Source: JAVBMP01 sp031552315 (lineage in GTDB: Bacteria; Desulfobacterota; Desulfovibrionia; Desulfovibrionales; Desulfovibrionaceae). From it: a DNA stretch of 43,923 bases. The stretch covers positions 1-43,923 of the forward strand of contig JAVBMP010000135.1 of assembly GCA_031552315.1 (NCBI GenBank). The letters run 5' to 3'. The notes under the pieces are model-generated. The model saw only the letters and a list, made by a program, of their open reading frames with translations. It was not told where the DNA came from and ran no database searches. Made by a program: the position numbers and the translations under genes. Numbering within the stretch: position 1 is the first letter of the stretch; each line of letters starts with the position of its first letter. Positions 1 to 7,784 of this stretch are shown in pieces.

Positions 1-141
1 CAAAAGACAAAAATCAGGGCGAATTTCACCTGAAAAGGGCATAAAAATGCCCCCTAAAGAGAAAAAATGCCGAAAATTTGAAAAATACAACCACAAAAAT
101 TCATTTTGCCGCCTTATGGCGGCATTGTGCAATGGCCTTAA
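1..141. other. A/T-rich intergenic stretch with small hairpins
   Basis: No gene is visible here. Two short hairpins can be drawn: GGCAT/ATGCC around 37-53, and TGCCGCC-TTAT-GGCGGCA at 107-124. The second abuts the first copy of the dispersed palindrome (121-137). Neither has a convincing T-run, so terminator function is uncertain. Confidence 0.4.
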
Positions 142-687
142 TTTGCGATACAAGCTGACTCTGATGTCAGCCTGAATACAGATAGTTGGAATAACAGAGC
201 GGTAGCCCAATATTATGGGTTGGAAACGGTTCTCCCTTGCACAATTTATGATGCTGTATGTTTTTCATTGAATAATGGGCAAAAGCTTTGCGCGGAACGG
301 CGGGGGCGTTTTTTGGTCTTCCCGGCGACAAGCTTAAATGGTTTAAGCGTCAGGCCAGAAAGCATAATGCTTTCTCATGTCAACAAAAATTCGCGCGGTT
401 TTGTGTTAAAGGCTTTGTGGCACCCCTTGGATATGGATAACCCCACCGGGTGGAATGCCAGGCTTGTTTCGCTGTTCTACCGTCCGTATAAACTTGAATT
501 GGACGAGCAAACAGGTGAACTGCGCCTTAATATGGCGGAAACCAGAGCCAACGCGGATCTACCAATTTTTTTGCGAGACCCGGAAACCGGCGAATTATTG
601 AAAGGCGACCGCTCGCAAGGTTACTACAAAGTGACGCCGGGCAGCGCCAGAGAACCTTATAACTTTATGCAACAGCCTTCCAGGTAA
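142..687 (+). CDS. Unknown protein, 5' end unclear (possible gene remnant)
   Basis: The reading frame is open from the stop codon at 139-141 to 687. The only usable start is a TTG at 220 (155 aa) without a clear ribosome binding site, and the translation looks protein-like upstream of it. An ATG at 215 is in another frame. The product is soluble and mixed alpha/beta in appearance, with a segment rich in acidic residues followed by a polar C-terminus ending EPYNFMQQPSR. I do not recognise the family. It ends 4 bases before the first glycosyltransferase start, so it is probably transcribed with that cluster. The missing start, together with the dispersed palindrome just upstream, suggests a 5'-truncated gene or an unusual start codon. 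Confidence 0.45.
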   Translation, partial: FAIQADSDVSLNTDSWNNRAVAQYYGLETVLPCTIYDAVCFSLNNGQKLCAERRGRFLVFPATSLNGLSVRPESIMLSHVNKNSRGFVLKALWHPLDMDNPTGWNARLVSLFYRPYKLELDEQTGELRLNMAETRANADLPIFLRDPETGELLKGDRSQGYYKVTPGSAREPYNFMQQPSR

Positions 688-691
688 TTAA

Positions 692-1549
692 ATGAATCGC
701 CCCCTGTTCACCATAATAACCGCCACCTACAACGCCGCGTCGGTGTTGCCGCGCCTGTTGGAATCTTTGGCCGGGCAAAGATTCCGCGATTTTGAAGTGA
801 TTATTCAGGATGGCGCTTCAAAAGATGACAGCGTGGCGCTTGCTGAGTCTTTTCGCGGGCGTTTGCCCGCCTTGCAGGTGCGCAGCGCGGTGGATAGCGG
901 GCTTTATGAGGCCTGGAACAGGGCTGTGCGGCACATTTCCGGCCAGTGGGTAATTTTTTTGGGGGCGGATGACGCGCTGGACGGGCCGGAAACTTTGCTT
1001 GAAGTGGCCCGGCGTGTGCGGGAATACCCGGCGGAAGTCATTTTTGCCTCTGGCGATGTGCGGGTGCTGAACGCCCGGCGTGAAGAGGTGGAACTGCAAG
1101 CCGGGCTGGAAAAAAATGTGCCGGATATTTTGCGCCACGGCGGGGCGGCCGTGCATTCCGGGCTTTTTCAGCGTGCCGGAATTTTTGCGGAAAATTCTTT
1201 TGATACCGGCCTGCGCATTTGCGGCGACCATGATTTTATTTGCCGTTTGTGGAATGACGATTCCAAAGGCCGCCGGCTTGGCCTTGCCGTCACCCGCATG
1301 AGCACCGGCGGGCTGACCAGCCGCATTGAAGGGGTTTGGCGCTTCCGTTGGGAACACGCGCGGGTGCTTTTGCGCCACTATGGCCTTGGGGCCTTTTTGC
1401 CGCGCCTGCCCGGTTTGCTCAAAGGGTTGATACCCCTTGGCATGGTCAAGGTTTTCGGCCCGGCAAGGGCGGCCCGTCTGCACAACCGCATAAGAAAGTT
1501 TATGGGCAAGGGGCCAATTTGGACAAATTTGGATGAGGCCGGAAAGTAA
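692..1549 (+). CDS. Family 2 glycosyltransferase (GT-A)
   Basis: Predicted to transfer a sugar from a nucleotide-sugar donor onto a surface glycan in the cytoplasm. The 285-aa protein shows the GT2 N-terminal pattern: FTIITATYNA at residues 6-15, QDGASKDDS at 39-47, and a DXD-type metal-binding motif GADD at 91-94. The usual GT2 C-terminal half follows, without an obvious membrane anchor. ATG 692 lies 4 bases after the preceding stop, and the stop directly abuts the next start at 1550, so it belongs to a tightly packed cluster with three more glycan genes. The acceptor and sugar cannot be told from sequence. Confidence 0.85.
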   Translation: MNRPLFTIITATYNAASVLPRLLESLAGQRFRDFEVIIQDGASKDDSVALAESFRGRLPALQVRSAVDSGLYEAWNRAVRHISGQWVIFLGADDALDGPETLLEVARRVREYPAEVIFASGDVRVLNARREEVELQAGLEKNVPDILRHGGAAVHSGLFQRAGIFAENSFDTGLRICGDHDFICRLWNDDSKGRRLGLAVTRMSTGGLTSRIEGVWRFRWEHARVLLRHYGLGAFLPRLPGLLKGLIPLGMVKVFGPARAARLHNRIRKFMGKGPIWTNLDEAGK

Positions 1550-2599
1550 ATGGAAAATTCATTGCCCGCAAAACATGACGCCCTGGTGGTTATAGTCGCC
1601 TATTCCTCCACGCCCGGCCCGTTTGAGCTGGCTTCCTTCCGCCAATGCCTGAAGGTATTCGCGGGGCGGGAAATTTGCCTGGTCTGCCCGGAAGGGCTGG
1701 ATTATTCCCCCTATACCGATTTTTGCGCGGAACCTGCCCCCACCGCGCAGGCGCAGCTTCTAGCCCAGCAGGCATGTGCGCAACAGCCTCAAATTGGGCC
1801 CCGGCTTCGCGTGGAACGCTTTCCGAACAGCTGCTTTGACGGGGTGGCCGCTTACAACCGGCTGGTGCTTTCACCGGAATTTTATGAACGCTTTAGCGAT
1901 GCGGAATATATTTTGCTTTACCAGCTTGATGCCTGGGTGTTTGAAGACCGCTTAACCCACTGGTGTTCTTTGGGTTATGACTACATAGGCGCGCCCTGGT
2001 TCACAGACCGGCGGGAAATGCTGCCCATTGCGGGCAACGGGGGGTTCACCCTGCGCCGGGTGCGCAGCTGCCTTGACCTGTTGACCGGGCGGCAAAAGCG
2101 CAAATGGCGCTACGGCTTTTTCCTTCAGCCATTTCCCGCGCGCACGGCGTTGCGGCGCGTGGTAAAACGCTGCCTGCACCTGGCGGAAATGCTGCTTTGC
2201 CGCGTCTCTCCCCGCCATTATTTGCGCGGTTACGCGCGTAATGAGGACTACGCCTTTGTAAAGGCCATGTCGGCCATAGAACCTTACCGCGTTGCCCCGC
2301 CGGAAGAGGCCATGCATTTTTCTTTTGAACGCTTCCCGGAACATCTTTATAAGCGGACTGGCGGCCTGCCCTTTGGGGCCCACGCCCTGGCGCGTTACGC
2401 CCCGGAATTTTGGGCGGAGCATTTGCCGCCGGATGCCGCTTTATGCTTGCTGCCGGGGGCTTTGCCGCTGCTTCCGCAAAGCGTTTCGCCATTGCTTCCA
2501 CAAGGGCTTCCACAAGGGCTTCCACAAAGACCTTCACAAAAGCTTCCGCAAGACGCGCCGGGCCGTGCGGATTCTGACCAGCAGGGCGGCGTCAGATGA
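1550..2599 (+). CDS. DUF5672 domain protein (glycosyltransferase-like)
   Basis: 349 aa. The core carries the DUF5672 hallmarks: ILLYQLDAWVF at 121-131, YDYIGAPW at 143-150 and GNGGFTLRR at 162-170, resembling the donor-binding part of GT-A folds. DUF5672 proteins typically sit in polysaccharide clusters, as here, between two GT2 genes. The last ~45 residues are a Leu-Pro-Gln rich tail produced by five 12-bp repeats (2495-2554) and are probably disordered. The stop overlaps the next start by 4 bases (ATGA at 2596), implying translational coupling. The catalytic role is inferred from family and context only. Confidence 0.75.
   Translation: MENSLPAKHDALVVIVAYSSTPGPFELASFRQCLKVFAGREICLVCPEGLDYSPYTDFCAEPAPTAQAQLLAQQACAQQPQIGPRLRVERFPNSCFDGVAAYNRLVLSPEFYERFSDAEYILLYQLDAWVFEDRLTHWCSLGYDYIGAPWFTDRREMLPIAGNGGFTLRRVRSCLDLLTGRQKRKWRYGFFLQPFPARTALRRVVKRCLHLAEMLLCRVSPRHYLRGYARNEDYAFVKAMSAIEPYRVAPPEEAMHFSFERFPEHLYKRTGGLPFGAHALARYAPEFWAEHLPPDAALCLLPGALPLLPQSVSPLLPQGLPQGLPQRPSQKLPQDAPGRADSDQQGGVR
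2495..2554 (+). repeat. 5 x 12-bp in-frame minisatellite
   Basis: Units related to CTTCCACAAGGG start at 2495, 2507, 2519, 2531 and 2543. The first two are identical and the rest diverge by a few bases. They lie in frame and encode the LPQG-type tail of the DUF5672 protein. Confidence 0.85.
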
Positions 2600-3396
2600 C
2601 CGGTTCCAATTCCAACCCGCTGGTAAGTATCATAACCGTTTGCCGCAACGCCGGGGCAAGCATAGGTAAAACGCTGGATGCCGTGGCGGCGCAAAGCTAC
2701 GCCCCGCTGGAATATATTGTTATAGACGGCGTTTCAACAGACGGCACCCTTGACCTGGTAAAGGCCTGCCCGGCGGTGACGCATTGGGTAAGCGAGCCGG
2801 ACAAGGGCATTGCCGATGCCTTCAATAAAGGCATCGCCTTGGCGCGGGGTGAATGGATAGGTATTTTGAACGCGGATGACTGGTATGAGCCGGATGCCGT
2901 GGCCAGGGCGCTGCAACACGCGGAAGGGGCGGATATTCTGCATGGGGCGATACGTTACTGGCAGGGCGCGGAGCCGCGCGAAACGGTTTACCCCAACCAG
3001 AACCGTCTGCCATGGGAAATGACCATAAACCACCCATCGGTTTTTGCGCGGCGCAAGGTTTATGAGGAAATTGGCGGGTTCCGTGACGATTTCCACTATG
3101 CCATGGATTATGAATTTTTGCTGCGCGCCTGGACGGCTGGTTACAAATTTGTGGAAATCACGCCCGGCATTATTACGAATATGAGCTTTGGCGGCGCGTC
3201 AGACCTGCACTGGCGCAAGGCCCTGCGCGAGGTGCGGCGGGCCAAGAACCTGCATTCCGCAAAAGTTGCCCGCAACACGCTTTACTGGCTTTGGCAGCTT
3301 GGGCGGGGCAGCCTGCGGCGTGCCCTTCAGGCCTTGGGGCTTGAGGGGGCGGTGCGCTTTGCGCGCAAACATTTTTCCATTCTGAAAAAGCAATGA
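2596..3396 (+). CDS. Family 2 glycosyltransferase (WcaA-like)
   Basis: 266 aa with a clear GT2 architecture: VSIITVCRNAG at 10-20, IDGVSTDGT at 43-51, EPDKGIADAFNKG at 67-79 and the metal-binding NADD at 92-95. The EPDKGIADAFNKG motif is typical of the sub-group that extends O-antigen or exopolysaccharide repeats. The start overlaps the preceding stop by 4 bases, and the stop overlaps the next start (ATGA at 3393), so five genes in this block are probably read from one message. Specificity cannot be assigned. Confidence 0.85.
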   Translation: MTGSNSNPLVSIITVCRNAGASIGKTLDAVAAQSYAPLEYIVIDGVSTDGTLDLVKACPAVTHWVSEPDKGIADAFNKGIALARGEWIGILNADDWYEPDAVARALQHAEGADILHGAIRYWQGAEPRETVYPNQNRLPWEMTINHPSVFARRKVYEEIGGFRDDFHYAMDYEFLLRAWTAGYKFVEITPGIITNMSFGGASDLHWRKALREVRRAKNLHSAKVARNTLYWLWQLGRGSLRRALQALGLEGAVRFARKHFSILKKQ

Positions 3397-4508
3397 AAAA
3401 AATCCTTTTCCTGACCGTGCGGGCAGATTTTGGCGGCGGGCCGGAACATTTGTGGCAGCTTTTGCGCCACCTTTCGCCGCGGGTGGAAGCCTTTGTGGCC
3501 TGCCCGCAAGATTATCCCTATTATGAGCGCTATTGTGGCCTGCTTGGCGCGGACAGGGTGTTCATACTGCCGCACCGCAAATTCCGTTTGGGCAGCCTGC
3601 TGAAGCTGGCGGCCTTTTGCCGGAAGCGCGGGGTGGAAGTTTTGCACTCGCACGGCAAGGGCGCGGGGCTTTATTCCCGCCCGCTGGGTATTTTGCTGCG
3701 CCTGCCTTGCGCGCACACCTTCCACGGGGTGCATGTGGGGCAATACGGCAGGCTGAAAAAATTTCTTTATGTGAAGCTGGAACGGCTTCTGGCCTGCTTC
3801 ACTCAGGCGGGCATTGCGGTTTCACAAGGGGAAAGGGAACAGGTATCGCGCCTTGGGCTTTTCCCCGCTTCTCGCCTGCACCTTATTGAAAACGGGGTGG
3901 AGCTTCCGGCTGTTGCGCCTGCCGCCCAGCCTGAACCTGCAAGGGCGGGGGAACCGGCTTGTGCGGGCGAGCACGTTATTCTTTTGCACACCAGCCGTTT
4001 TGATTACGCCAAAAATTCCGAATTTTTGCTGCCCCTGCTGCGGGAACTGCGTCAGCGCGGTTTGCTTGGGGCGGTAAAATTTACGGCGCTGGGCGACGGG
4101 GAAGGGCGGGCGGCGCTACAGGCCGCCTGCGCGGCGGAAGGGCTTGACGGGCACATTGAATTTACCGGCGCGGTCAGCAACCCGGCGGATTATATGGCGC
4201 GGTCTTTCGCCTATGTTTCCACCTCGCGCTGGGAAGGTTTGCCGCTGGGCGTGCTGGAAGCCATGGCGCACGGCCTGCCCGTGCTGGCAAGCGATGTTGT
4301 GGGCAACCGTGACGCGGTGCGGCACGAGCATAGCGGCTTTCTTTATGCGGAAGGGCAAAGCGGAGAGTTTTGCGATTACCTGCAAAAGTTGCTGGAAGAC
4401 CGGGAACTCTACGCCCAACTGCGCCGGAATGCACGGCATGTGGCGGAAGAAAAATACGATGTGCGGATAATGGCCCGCAAGTGTGAGGAATTGTTGCTGA
4501 GCCTGTAA
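3393..4508 (+). CDS. Family 4 glycosyltransferase (GT-B)
   Basis: 371 aa, a retaining GT-B glycosyltransferase. The N-terminal domain has the glycine-rich acceptor loop (ADFGGGPEHLWQLLRHL) and HSHGKGAGLYSR. The C-terminal domain has TSRFDYAKN and the family E-x7-E motif in WEGLPLGVLEAMAHG, which contacts the nucleotide-sugar. Proteins of this type commonly add hexoses during lipopolysaccharide or capsule synthesis at the inner membrane face. It is last in the cluster and converges on the SDR gene on the other strand, with the palindrome at 4520-4541 between them. Confidence 0.87.
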   Translation: MKKILFLTVRADFGGGPEHLWQLLRHLSPRVEAFVACPQDYPYYERYCGLLGADRVFILPHRKFRLGSLLKLAAFCRKRGVEVLHSHGKGAGLYSRPLGILLRLPCAHTFHGVHVGQYGRLKKFLYVKLERLLACFTQAGIAVSQGEREQVSRLGLFPASRLHLIENGVELPAVAPAAQPEPARAGEPACAGEHVILLHTSRFDYAKNSEFLLPLLRELRQRGLLGAVKFTALGDGEGRAALQAACAAEGLDGHIEFTGAVSNPADYMARSFAYVSTSRWEGLPLGVLEAMAHGLPVLASDVVGNRDAVRHEHSGFLYAEGQSGEFCDYLQKLLEDRELYAQLRRNARHVAEEKYDVRIMARKCEELLLSL

Positions 4509-4514
4509 AATTTC

Positions 4515-4546
4515 ACGGTGAGACCGTTGCACAACGGCCTCACGGT
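4515..4546. repeat. Dispersed palindrome a, copy 2 (between convergent genes)
   Basis: The core GTTGCACAAC is flanked by GAGACC and GGCCTC (4520-4541), and further complementary bases extend the imperfect dyad to 4515-4546. It sits 12 bases after the GT4 stop and between convergent genes, a position suited to a two-way terminator, although no T-run follows. Confidence 0.8.
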
Positions 4547-4624
4547 ATTATCGCAAAACGTCCCGCGTTCCGCTGTTTGGCGGGGCGCGGGACTCTTTTA
4601 TTCGTGACCGTCGCTTGGGGCAGG

Positions 4625-5386
4625 TTAAATAGCTGTCCAGCCGCCGTCAACGTAAATGGTTATGCCGGTGACGTAGGAAGATTCTTCCGCTGCCAGGAAA
4701 ACGGCGGCGGAATCAAGTTCGCCGTCTTTGCCCAGGCGGCCGGCCGGGCAATAGGTTTTGATATGATTCTGGAAGTAGTCTGACGCAAGGGCCGGGCCGG
4801 TAAGCTCGGACGGGAAATAGCCAGGTCCAATGGCGTTCACGGTAACGCCTGTTTTGGCCCATTCCGCGCCCAGGGCGCGGGTAAGGTTTACCACAGCGCC
4901 TTTGGTGGCAACGTAGGAAGCATTCGGGGTAAGGCCGTAAACGGCGGTAAGGCCGTGAATAGAGGCAATGTTTATGATGCGGCCATAGCCGTTTTTCAGC
5001 ATTTCCTTGCCGAATTCACGGCAGCAGCGGAAGGTGGCTGTAAGGTTAAGGTCAATAATCTGCTGCCAGTCTTCATCAGAAAGTTCGGCGGATTTGCCGG
5101 ACTTGGAAGACCCGGCGGAGTTCAGCAAAATATCCACCTTGCCGAATTTGCCCATTACGGCGGCCACGGCCTTTTGCACGTCGGCCAGTTTGGTAACGTC
5201 GCACTGCACGGACAAGGCTTCACCCCCGGCAGCCCGGATTTCGTCTTCAACGCCTTTAAGTTTTTCAGCGCGGCGGGCCAGCAGGGCCACCTTGGCGCCC
5301 TGGCGGGCGAAGGCTTTGGCCATTTGCGCCCCAATACCGGAAGATGCGCCGGTGACTACCGCTACCCGATTGGCAAGATTGAACAT
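4625..5386 (-). CDS. SDR family NAD(P)-dependent oxidoreductase (gluconate 5-dehydrogenase-like)
   Basis: 253 aa from ATG 5386, chosen over a longer upstream reading because AAGGGAG lies 8 bases before it and the protein then begins exactly at the Rossmann strand. The classical SDR residues are present: TGASSGIG at 12-19, NSAG at 89-92, N114, S142, Y158 and K162. The C-terminal YVTGITIYVDGG motif is typical of FabG- and gluconate-5-dehydrogenase-like SDRs. Overall it most resembles the sugar-acid (Ga5DH/KduD) branch, so oxidation or reduction of a keto-sugar acid is the best guess. It stands alone, not in an obvious catabolic operon. Confidence 0.8.
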   Translation of the reverse strand: MFNLANRVAVVTGASSGIGAQMAKAFARQGAKVALLARRAEKLKGVEDEIRAAGGEALSVQCDVTKLADVQKAVAAVMGKFGKVDILLNSAGSSKSGKSAELSDEDWQQIIDLNLTATFRCCREFGKEMLKNGYGRIINIASIHGLTAVYGLTPNASYVATKGAVVNLTRALGAEWAKTGVTVNAIGPGYFPSELTGPALASDYFQNHIKTYCPAGRLGKDGELDSAAVFLAAEESSYVTGITIYVDGGWTAI

Positions 5387-5498
5387 AACTGTACTCCCTT
5401 TTGGGTTGGAGGGTTGGTGAAAGCTAGTTGGAACAAGCCTAACCCAAGCCGGAAAATAAAACAATTAAAAACTTAATTGTGAATATGTGATACAAGAT

Positions 5499-5520
5499 GA
5501 GGGCATTGCGCAATGGCCTC
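5499..5520. repeat. Dispersed palindrome a, copy 3
   Basis: The core ATTGCGCAAT is flanked by GAGGGC and GGCCTC. It lies 30 bases beyond the stop of the GH15 gene on the minus strand, in the SDR/GH15 gap. Confidence 0.8.
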
Positions 5521-5550
5521 TATATGCAAAAGCTGAAATGATAATGCCGG

Positions 5551-7344
5551 TCAGGGCTTTATGAAGCGCATGACATTTTTTTCTTCCCCAATCAGCGATA
5601 CCACGTCAATCAGGGCCAAGTGGGAATAGGCCTGGGGGAAGTTGCCCAGCTGGCGTTTTGTAACAAAATCCAGGTCTTCACTGAACAAACCAACGTGGTT
5701 GGCAAGCGAAGCCAGTTCCGCCAGAAGTTCGGCGGCTTCTTCCTTGCGGCCGGTCACGTGCAGGGCGCGCACCAGCCAAAAGGTGCAGATGGTGAAGGCG
5801 GAAGACGGCAGGCCGAAATCATCGGGGTTTTTGTAGCGGAACATCAGACCGTCGTGAAACAGTTCCGCCTTTATGCGGTTTACGGTTTTTAGGTAGCGGT
5901 CGTCATTGGCGTCAATAAAGCCGTACTGTTCCATAAGCAGTAAGGAAGCGTCCACGGCATCGTTGCCGTAACTTTGCGAAAAGCTGCCTATTTTTTCATT
6001 CCAGCCCTTTTCCAGCACGTCATTGCGCACCAGGTCGGCTTGCACGCGAATAAGGCTTTCATATTCATGGCGGCCCAGAAGGGCGGCAATTTGCGCCCCG
6101 CGATCCAGCCCCACCCAGCTCATTATTTTAGAAAAAACAAAATGTTCCCGCCTGTTGCGAAATTCCCATATGCTATGATCCGGGCTGTTCCAGTCCTTGC
6201 TGACGTCAAGCACCATTTTTTTGACAATGTCCCACATCTCTTCCATGTCGCCCAGGGTGCCGGAAAAAAAATGGTAATAGCCGTGTATCACATCCAGAAT
6301 GTAGCCCAGAGAATCGTTTTGCTGCTGCTTGTAGGCGGCGTTGCCAATGCGCACCGGGCGGGAATTTTCATACCCGGCCAGGTGGTCAAGCACTTCTTCG
6401 GTCAGTATGCGTTCCCCCCGGACGCCGTACATAATTTGGAAGGAATCACTTTTGGAACGCACGATCCGTTTGATAAAATTCAAAAACCGCTGGGCCGCGT
6501 GCGGGTGCCCCATGCGCATAAGCGTATCTATGGACATGGAAGCGTCACGCAGCCAGCAATAGCGGTAGTCCCAGTTGCGCACCTCGCCTATGGTTTCTGG
6601 AATGCTGGTGGTAATGGCCGCCAGAATGGCCCCGGTTTTTTCAAAGCTCATCAGCTTCAACACCAGCAGACTGCGCGAAACCAGCGCCCCATATTGGCGG
6701 TAGCGCAAGGAACGGTTGGCCCAGTTCAGCCAGTAAACCTTGGTGCGTTCAAATTCCAGGTGCACCCGTTCCATGTCTATGGGCACCAGCTTCTGATAGT
6801 AGGAAATCAGCATGAACTCGTCCCGTTCCAGGACAAGTTCCTCGCTTTCCAGCACGGGGCCGTAGTCCAGGCTGGAATACAGGTAGATATTGTTGCCGGG
6901 GTCGTCATCGGCCGCGCTGATCAAAAAATCGGCAAAGCGCAGATGAACGGCCTTTTTGCGGGCGTAATCCGGGCGCGGTTCATAACGCACGCGGAAGCGC
7001 GGCTTGCCGTGCAGGGGGCGCAGGTAACGGTAAACCTCTGGCGGCATGTAGACTTCTTCAGCGGAAATGCGGTAGCGGGGCATGAAGTCCAGCACCTCAA
7101 AGGCCCCGTCCGGCTGGGTGAAGACCGTGCGCAAGATATTGGTTTCCGGCAGATAGGCCTGAGAAAATTCACTGCCTTCCGGCAAAATAAAGCCGAAACT
7201 CCCGCCCTTTTCCTTGTCCAGCAGGGCGGAAAAAACAGACGGACTGTCAAAATCCGGCCAGCAAAGCCAGTCTATGCTGCCGCTTTCTGAAACAAGGGCG
7301 GCGCTGCGGCAGTTGCCTATAACGCCATAGTTAAGGTTGCTCAT
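5551..7344 (-). CDS. Glycoside hydrolase family 15 protein (trehalase/glucoamylase type)
   Basis: 597 aa, the normal length of bacterial GH15 proteins. The N-terminal super-sandwich begins YGVIGNCRSAALV...GSIDWLCWPDFDSPS, and the (alpha/alpha)6 barrel carries WDYRYCWLRDASMSIDTLMRMG and YGVRGERILTEE. In actinobacteria and some other groups, members with this architecture hydrolyse trehalose. The divergent neighbour makes trehalose, so a trehalase role is likely here; an alpha-glucan substrate is the alternative. ATG 7344 has AAGGGGG 5 bases upstream. No signal peptide is visible, so it should act in the cytoplasm. Confidence 0.85.
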   Translation of the reverse strand: MSNLNYGVIGNCRSAALVSESGSIDWLCWPDFDSPSVFSALLDKEKGGSFGFILPEGSEFSQAYLPETNILRTVFTQPDGAFEVLDFMPRYRISAEEVYMPPEVYRYLRPLHGKPRFRVRYEPRPDYARKKAVHLRFADFLISAADDDPGNNIYLYSSLDYGPVLESEELVLERDEFMLISYYQKLVPIDMERVHLEFERTKVYWLNWANRSLRYRQYGALVSRSLLVLKLMSFEKTGAILAAITTSIPETIGEVRNWDYRYCWLRDASMSIDTLMRMGHPHAAQRFLNFIKRIVRSKSDSFQIMYGVRGERILTEEVLDHLAGYENSRPVRIGNAAYKQQQNDSLGYILDVIHGYYHFFSGTLGDMEEMWDIVKKMVLDVSKDWNSPDHSIWEFRNRREHFVFSKIMSWVGLDRGAQIAALLGRHEYESLIRVQADLVRNDVLEKGWNEKIGSFSQSYGNDAVDASLLLMEQYGFIDANDDRYLKTVNRIKAELFHDGLMFRYKNPDDFGLPSSAFTICTFWLVRALHVTGRKEEAAELLAELASLANHVGLFSEDLDFVTKRQLGNFPQAYSHLALIDVVSLIGEEKNVMRFIKP

Positions 7345-7567
7345 GCGTCCCCCTTTATGTTTTCCGCCCGCTGTTGCTTTTGCCCCAGAATGCTACATTT
7401 TGTGAAATATGGCAAGCTTGCCCGGTTTTTTATTGACGCATGCCCGTCTGCGGGCGGGTTGCGCTACCAGCCTGTTTTGGGTTATATTGCGCGGAAACTT
7501 GTGTGAACATGAAGACTCAATGCCACAGGAGGCAGAGTAAAACGCAAAGCGCAAACCTCAAGGCGGC
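7345..7567. other. Divergent intergenic region between GH15 and otsBA
   Basis: The 440-base gap between the divergent trehalose genes (7345-7784) must hold both promoters. I see no confident -35/-10 pair or operator. Its right two-thirds are occupied by the long-hairpin element (7568-7693) and by palindrome a (7748-7769), which lies only 16 bases before the otsBA start. Confidence 0.5.
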
Positions 7568-7693
7568 CACAACGGCCCTTTTGCCCTCTGAACTGCGTCA
7601 GAAAAGTTTTTTATTCCGGTCGAATACCATAAGAGTATACTTCCTGCATAAAAAAGTTTTCTTCCTTGCCAGAGAACAAAATCGCTCGTTGTG
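7568..7693. repeat. Long-hairpin element (family c), copy 1
   Basis: Imperfect inverted repeat about 126 bp long. The outer arms start CACAACG and end CGTTGTG, then come TTTTGCCCTCTG against the complement of CCAGAGAACAAAA, then AGAAAAGTTTTTTAT against ATAAAAAAGTTTTCT, with GAATACCATAAGAGTATAC at the centre. A closely related copy lies at 26365-26493. Confidence 0.8.
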
Positions 7694-7747
7694 TCTACAA
7701 ACCCCGGCCCGGCCAACCCCCGGCGTCCGGCTTCAGGTTGCCATAAC

Positions 7748-7769
7748 GAGACCATTGTACAATGGCCTC
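7748..7769. repeat. Dispersed palindrome a, copy 4 (upstream of otsBA)
   Basis: The core ATTGTACAAT is flanked by GAGACC and GGCCTC. It ends just before the AAGGAG ribosome binding site of the OtsA-OtsB gene, so it falls within the 5' untranslated region if transcription starts upstream. Confidence 0.8.
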
Positions 7770-7784
7770 TAACAAGGAGCGCCT

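Noticed and set aside
5974..7290. Long open frame antisense to the GH15 gene
   Set aside because: It mirrors the GH15 coding frame and its translation has no recognisable domain; GC-rich codon use opens antisense frames throughout this window.
7459..7488. Sigma-70-like promoter TTGCGC-18-TATATT upstream of otsBA
   Set aside because: The -35 matches only three consensus bases; too weak to report as a feature.
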